A stretch of 7,654 bases of DNA from a bacterium BMS3Bbin02 (lineage in GTDB: Bacteria > Actinomycetota > Acidimicrobiia > Spongiisociales > UBA5794): contig BDTL01000268.1 in assembly GCA_002898115.1 (NCBI GenBank), positions 1 to 7,654 of the forward strand, given 5' to 3'. The translations under genes were made by a program, and so were the position numbers. This document shows, piece after piece, positions 5,691-7,654 of the stretch; within the stretch, counting starts at the first letter, position 1; the number at the start of each line of letters is the position of its first letter. The notes beneath the pieces are model-generated. The model worked only from the letters and a program-made list of their open reading frames with translations, had not been told where the DNA came from and made no database searches.

Positions 5691-6616
5691 AGCTGGCTAC
5701 GTTCTTCGGGGTCGGATTGACGGGGTGGCTCGGATGGCGCCTCCTGGGTCCTTCGCCATCGCCGCCGGGCCGAGGCCGGCAATCGCGTCCGATCCGGATC
5801 CCGGGTCGGACGATATTCGTCGGCGACGACGAAATGTTCGTCCGCGAGGTCGGTCCGGTTGACGCTCCACCGCTCGTCCTGGTTCACGGCTGGAGCCTTG
5901 ACGGTGAACTCACCTTCTACCGGATCATTCCCGAACTGGCGAAGGACTTCAGAGTCATCATTCCTGACCTGCGCAACCATGGTCGCTCCCGTTGGGTTCG
6001 GACCGGCACCGAGGTGGAGGACATCGCCGACGACATCGCCGGCATCTTCTGCGCGCTGGGTATTCAGAGCGCTCCGGTGTTTGGATACTCCCTTGGTGGG
6101 ATGGTGGTTCAGGCTTTGATTCACCGGCATCCCGGCCTTGTCTCGTATGCGGTCCTCGGTGGCACCGCAGCCCGCCCCGTCAGGGAGCACCGTGGTATCA
6201 CTCGAATCATTTTCTGGCTCGGGCGATTCCTCTCTCGGGTTTCCCTGCACGAAATGTCTGTTGGCACGGTGTCGTATCTCAGGAAAGTCGGAGGCCTTGC
6301 CCCGGAGCACGAGCGGTGGATGTACGAGGGACTCATGCGTAAAGACGGCTCCCTTCACTACGAGATAGGGAATGCTGTGTGGCGGTTTGACGGGCGCGAC
6401 TGGTTGAAACAGTGGAAGACTCCGGTCACGCAGATCATTCCGACCGAGGACCAGCTTGTCGACCCGGCAGCTCAGTACGAGCTTGCAGGGCTTCTCCCCG
6501 CCGGCACCGAGGTGGTCGAACTCGTTGGCGGGAGGCACGAATCCGTCATCACGCTGGCTGATGAGTATGTCGCGGTGATTCGCCGTGTGCTTGGCGCCGA
6601 CCACGAGACACGGTGA
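5687..6616 (+). CDS. alpha/beta hydrolase with N-terminal membrane anchor, 309 aa
   Basis: The fold's catalytic set is complete: oxyanion-hole HGW (67-69), nucleophile elbow GYSLGG with Ser135, acid Asp255 (PTEDQLVDP) and His284 (GGRHES). RNHGRS after strand 4 is also typical. Residues 1-20 (KLATFFGVGLTGWLGWRLLG) are hydrophobic and followed by a Pro/Arg-rich stretch (22-40), which suggests a membrane anchor with the Arg-rich side in the cytoplasm. No lipobox is present. Between the elbow and the acid lies a cap of about 90 residues rich in Arg and aromatic residues. Substrate is unknown; the family includes esterases, lipases and C-C hydrolases. Start GTG 5687 overlaps the preceding stop (GTGA), so translation is probably coupled. 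It converges with the menH-like gene, the stops being 15 bp apart. Confidence 0.88.
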   Translation: MKLATFFGVGLTGWLGWRLLGPSPSPPGRGRQSRPIRIPGRTIFVGDDEMFVREVGPVDAPPLVLVHGWSLDGELTFYRIIPELAKDFRVIIPDLRNHGRSRWVRTGTEVEDIADDIAGIFCALGIQSAPVFGYSLGGMVVQALIHRHPGLVSYAVLGGTAARPVREHRGITRIIFWLGRFLSRVSLHEMSVGTVSYLRKVGGLAPEHERWMYEGLMRKDGSLHYEIGNAVWRFDGRDWLKQWKTPVTQIIPTEDQLVDPAAQYELAGLLPAGTEVVELVGGRHESVITLADEYVAVIRRVLGADHETR

Positions 6617-6634
6617 CGTCAGCCACGGACGTCA
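6614..6634. terminator. palindrome joining the two convergent stop codons
   Basis: TGACGTC (6614-6620) and GACGTCA (6628-6634) pair to give a 7-bp stem with a 7-base loop. The outer bases are the TGA of the + strand hydrolase and, on the other strand, the TGA of the menH-like gene. A short bidirectional terminator is possible, but neither side has a T tract. Confidence 0.35.
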
Positions 6635-7426
6635 GGTGTTATCGGGTGTGACCAGGGTCTCAATCAGTGGAGCGATGTGATCAGGCTGCTCAACGATGAG
6701 GTTGTGACCGGCCCGGGGAACCACGACGTGGCATCGAGACGGGCCGTCCGGATCGGCCGCCGCACACCAGGCCGCGGCGAGTGCACCGTATGTAGCGTCG
6801 CGGGATCCGGTCACCGAGACGACATGCATCGGAAGCGTCTGGGCCGCATCACCCAGCCAGTCCTGTTTGCCCTGCCCCAGCCCTTCAAGAGCTGCGGCCA
6901 GACCCTCAACCGTGTTCTCAAGGCGTACGGAACGGTCCCAGGCACTGGTAGCGGGGTCAAGTCCACAGGGTGCGGCGACGGGATGAGTGAGCCACCGGTC
7001 AATGAACCCTTCGATCGTACCCGTACGGATTGATTGTGCGAGGGCTGTTTCGCGGTCGGCCCGGTCGGCCCGTCTCTGAGGATCTTCAATACCGAAAGAA
7101 GCCGAGATGAGCACGAGCAAGGGGACCAGATCGGGGTGGTCGAGCGCGACCTGAACACCGATTCTTCCCCCGAGGGAGTACCCGATGACAGGCATCGGAC
7201 CATGGTCCTGGAGGTGGAGCGCGAGGCTCTTGACCGCTCCATCGAAAGTCGGCTCGACCGTGGTTTTGCCATGTCCCGGCAAGTCAGGGGCGTGGAGTGA
7301 GAGATCCGTCCGGTCAGCGATCGGCTCAAACATCGCGCCGGTGAGTGTGAACCCGTGCAACAGCATCACTGAAGGCCCGCCATCGCCGAAGCGGTGGACG
7401 TTGAGATGGCCATTGGGCATGTTCAC
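6632..7426 (-). CDS. menH: MenH-like alpha/beta hydrolase (SHCHC synthase, menaquinone pathway), 264 aa
   Basis: Catalytic residues are Ser84 (GYSLGGR), Asp210 (GSRDATY) and His241 (RAGHN), with oxyanion HGF (24-26). Several stretches point to MenH rather than a generic hydrolase: HGFTLTG, APDLPGHGK, LISASFGIEDPQRRADRADRE, EGFIDRW, and LAAALEGLGQGKQDWL, which matches the MenH pattern 'LA..LRGLGTGxQP.LW'. MenH removes pyruvate from SEPHCHC to give SHCHC, the third committed step of menaquinone synthesis, in the cytoplasm. Length fits the family. Start GTG 7426 overlaps the stop of the upstream 35-aa gene (GTGA); ATG 7420 is the alternative. No other men gene is seen in the window, so the assignment rests on motifs alone; a related C-C hydrolase is possible. 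Confidence 0.75.
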   Translation of the reverse strand: MNMPNGHLNVHRFGDGGPSVMLLHGFTLTGAMFEPIADRTDLSLHAPDLPGHGKTTVEPTFDGAVKSLALHLQDHGPMPVIGYSLGGRIGVQVALDHPDLVPLLVLISASFGIEDPQRRADRADRETALAQSIRTGTIEGFIDRWLTHPVAAPCGLDPATSAWDRSVRLENTVEGLAAALEGLGQGKQDWLGDAAQTLPMHVVSVTGSRDATYGALAAAWCAAADPDGPSRCHVVVPRAGHNLIVEQPDHIAPLIETLVTPDNT

Positions 7427-7530
7427 TCGATGACGCTCAGATGTGACGATCGGCTGACATCATCGGCGAAGTAGCGGTAGATCATCACGGCTATGCCTGC
7501 CAATATCGCGAGAGCGATAAGTCGCTTCAC
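7423..7530 (-). CDS. single-pass membrane microprotein, 35 aa
   Basis: GTG 7530 follows a near-perfect ribosome binding site AAGGAGGT (7542-7535) with 5-base spacing from GGAGG. The protein starts MKRLIALAILAGIAVMIYRY, then FADDVSRSSHLSVIE. Residues 4-17 form a short hydrophobic segment between a positive N-terminus and an Arg/acidic tail, as in small membrane-anchored proteins. The stop TGA 7425-7423 overlaps GTG 7426 of the menH-like gene (GTGA), so the two are probably translationally coupled. The family is unknown to me. The strong ribosome binding site plus the overlap argue for a real gene, which its length would hide from most gene callers. Confidence 0.6.
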   Translation of the reverse strand: MKRLIALAILAGIAVMIYRYFADDVSRSSHLSVIE

Positions 7531-7597
7531 AGCAACCTCCTTCATCACGTAGTGTACGCCGCCTCAAAGTTTGTGATCGCACCCCTTCGTGGCGCAG

Positions 7598-7603
7598 TAG
7601 CCT
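7598..7603 (+). promoter_or_regulatory. possible -10 element of a leaderless transcript
   Basis: TAGCCT ends 7 bases before ATG 7611, the position expected for a leaderless start, and no ribosome binding site precedes that ATG. Fit to consensus is moderate and no good -35 is seen. Confidence 0.25.
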
Positions 7604-7610
7604 GTCGCCC

Positions 7611-7654
7611 ATGAATTCGAGCCGAGCACTTTCCCGAACCGCATGGGCCATGCT
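7611..7654 (+). CDS. possible start of a gene running out of the window
   Basis: ATG 7611 opens a frame MNSSRALSRTAWAM that stays open to the window edge (14 full codons). It would be divergent from the microprotein/menH pair. There is no ribosome binding site, but a TAGCCT hexamer 7 bases upstream suits a leaderless mRNA. The fragment is too short to identify; a protein with a helical start is all that can be said. A gene of the menaquinone pathway is conceivable from context only. Confidence 0.35.
   Translation, partial: MNSSRALSRTAWAM

Noticed and set aside
5621..6604. Long open frame of 327 codons on the - strand
   Set aside because: It lies entirely opposite the alpha/beta hydrolase, which has a full catalytic triad. 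The antisense product has low complexity of charged residues and no recognisable motif.
7460..7651. 63-codon open frame on the - strand at the right end
   Set aside because: It overlaps the microprotein in another frame, lacks a ribosome binding site and has an Arg-rich shadow composition.

Overview
The window looks like chromosomal DNA of a high-GC Gram-positive bacterium, most likely an actinobacterium and perhaps of the Acidimicrobiia type. The grounds are moderately high GC, frequent GTG starts, genes joined by 4-base GTGA overlaps, a lipoprotein with a Thr/Ser-rich linker, and a MenH-like (menaquinone) enzyme. The lineage is an inference from style, not from a marker gene.

Left part (1-2782, + strand): the 3' end of a class IV aminotransferase gene, a 145-aa protein of unknown function overlapping it, a small lipoprotein, and a 525-aa cyclic-di-GMP protein. 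That protein has a receiver-like domain without its phospho-acceptor, an intact GGDEF domain with its inhibitory RxxD site, and an HD-GYP domain that has lost four metal-ligand histidines. All four genes run in one direction with short gaps.

Middle (2820-5534): mgtE, a magnesium transporter on the - strand, diverges from selD (selenophosphate synthetase) on the + strand. The selD gene is the most notable item. The reading frame without a stop begins only at 4557 and lacks the catalytic N-terminus. The missing start lies upstream, in the same frame, across a TGA at 4518-4520. The protein begins at GTG 4479 after a perfect ribosome binding site, and the TGA falls exactly where the SelD family has its catalytic Cys or selenocysteine. 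A stem-loop that fits a bacterial SECIS follows at once. The host therefore should have a full selenocysteine system. The 282-bp spacer between mgtE and selD also holds, on the - strand, a promoter-like sequence, a 5' hairpin and a very strong intrinsic terminator in front of mgtE. This could be a short RNA or an attenuating leader.

Right part (5535-7654): a short reading frame resembles the C-terminal half of a thioredoxin-like [2Fe-2S] ferredoxin and lacks all cysteines. It is coupled by a GTGA overlap to a membrane-anchored alpha/beta hydrolase. This converges with a - strand pair: a 35-aa single-pass membrane microprotein (7423-7530) coupled by another GTGA overlap to a MenH-like alpha/beta hydrolase. 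The two convergent genes end in a 21-bp palindrome whose ends are their own stop codons. A + strand gene may begin at 7611 and run out of the window.
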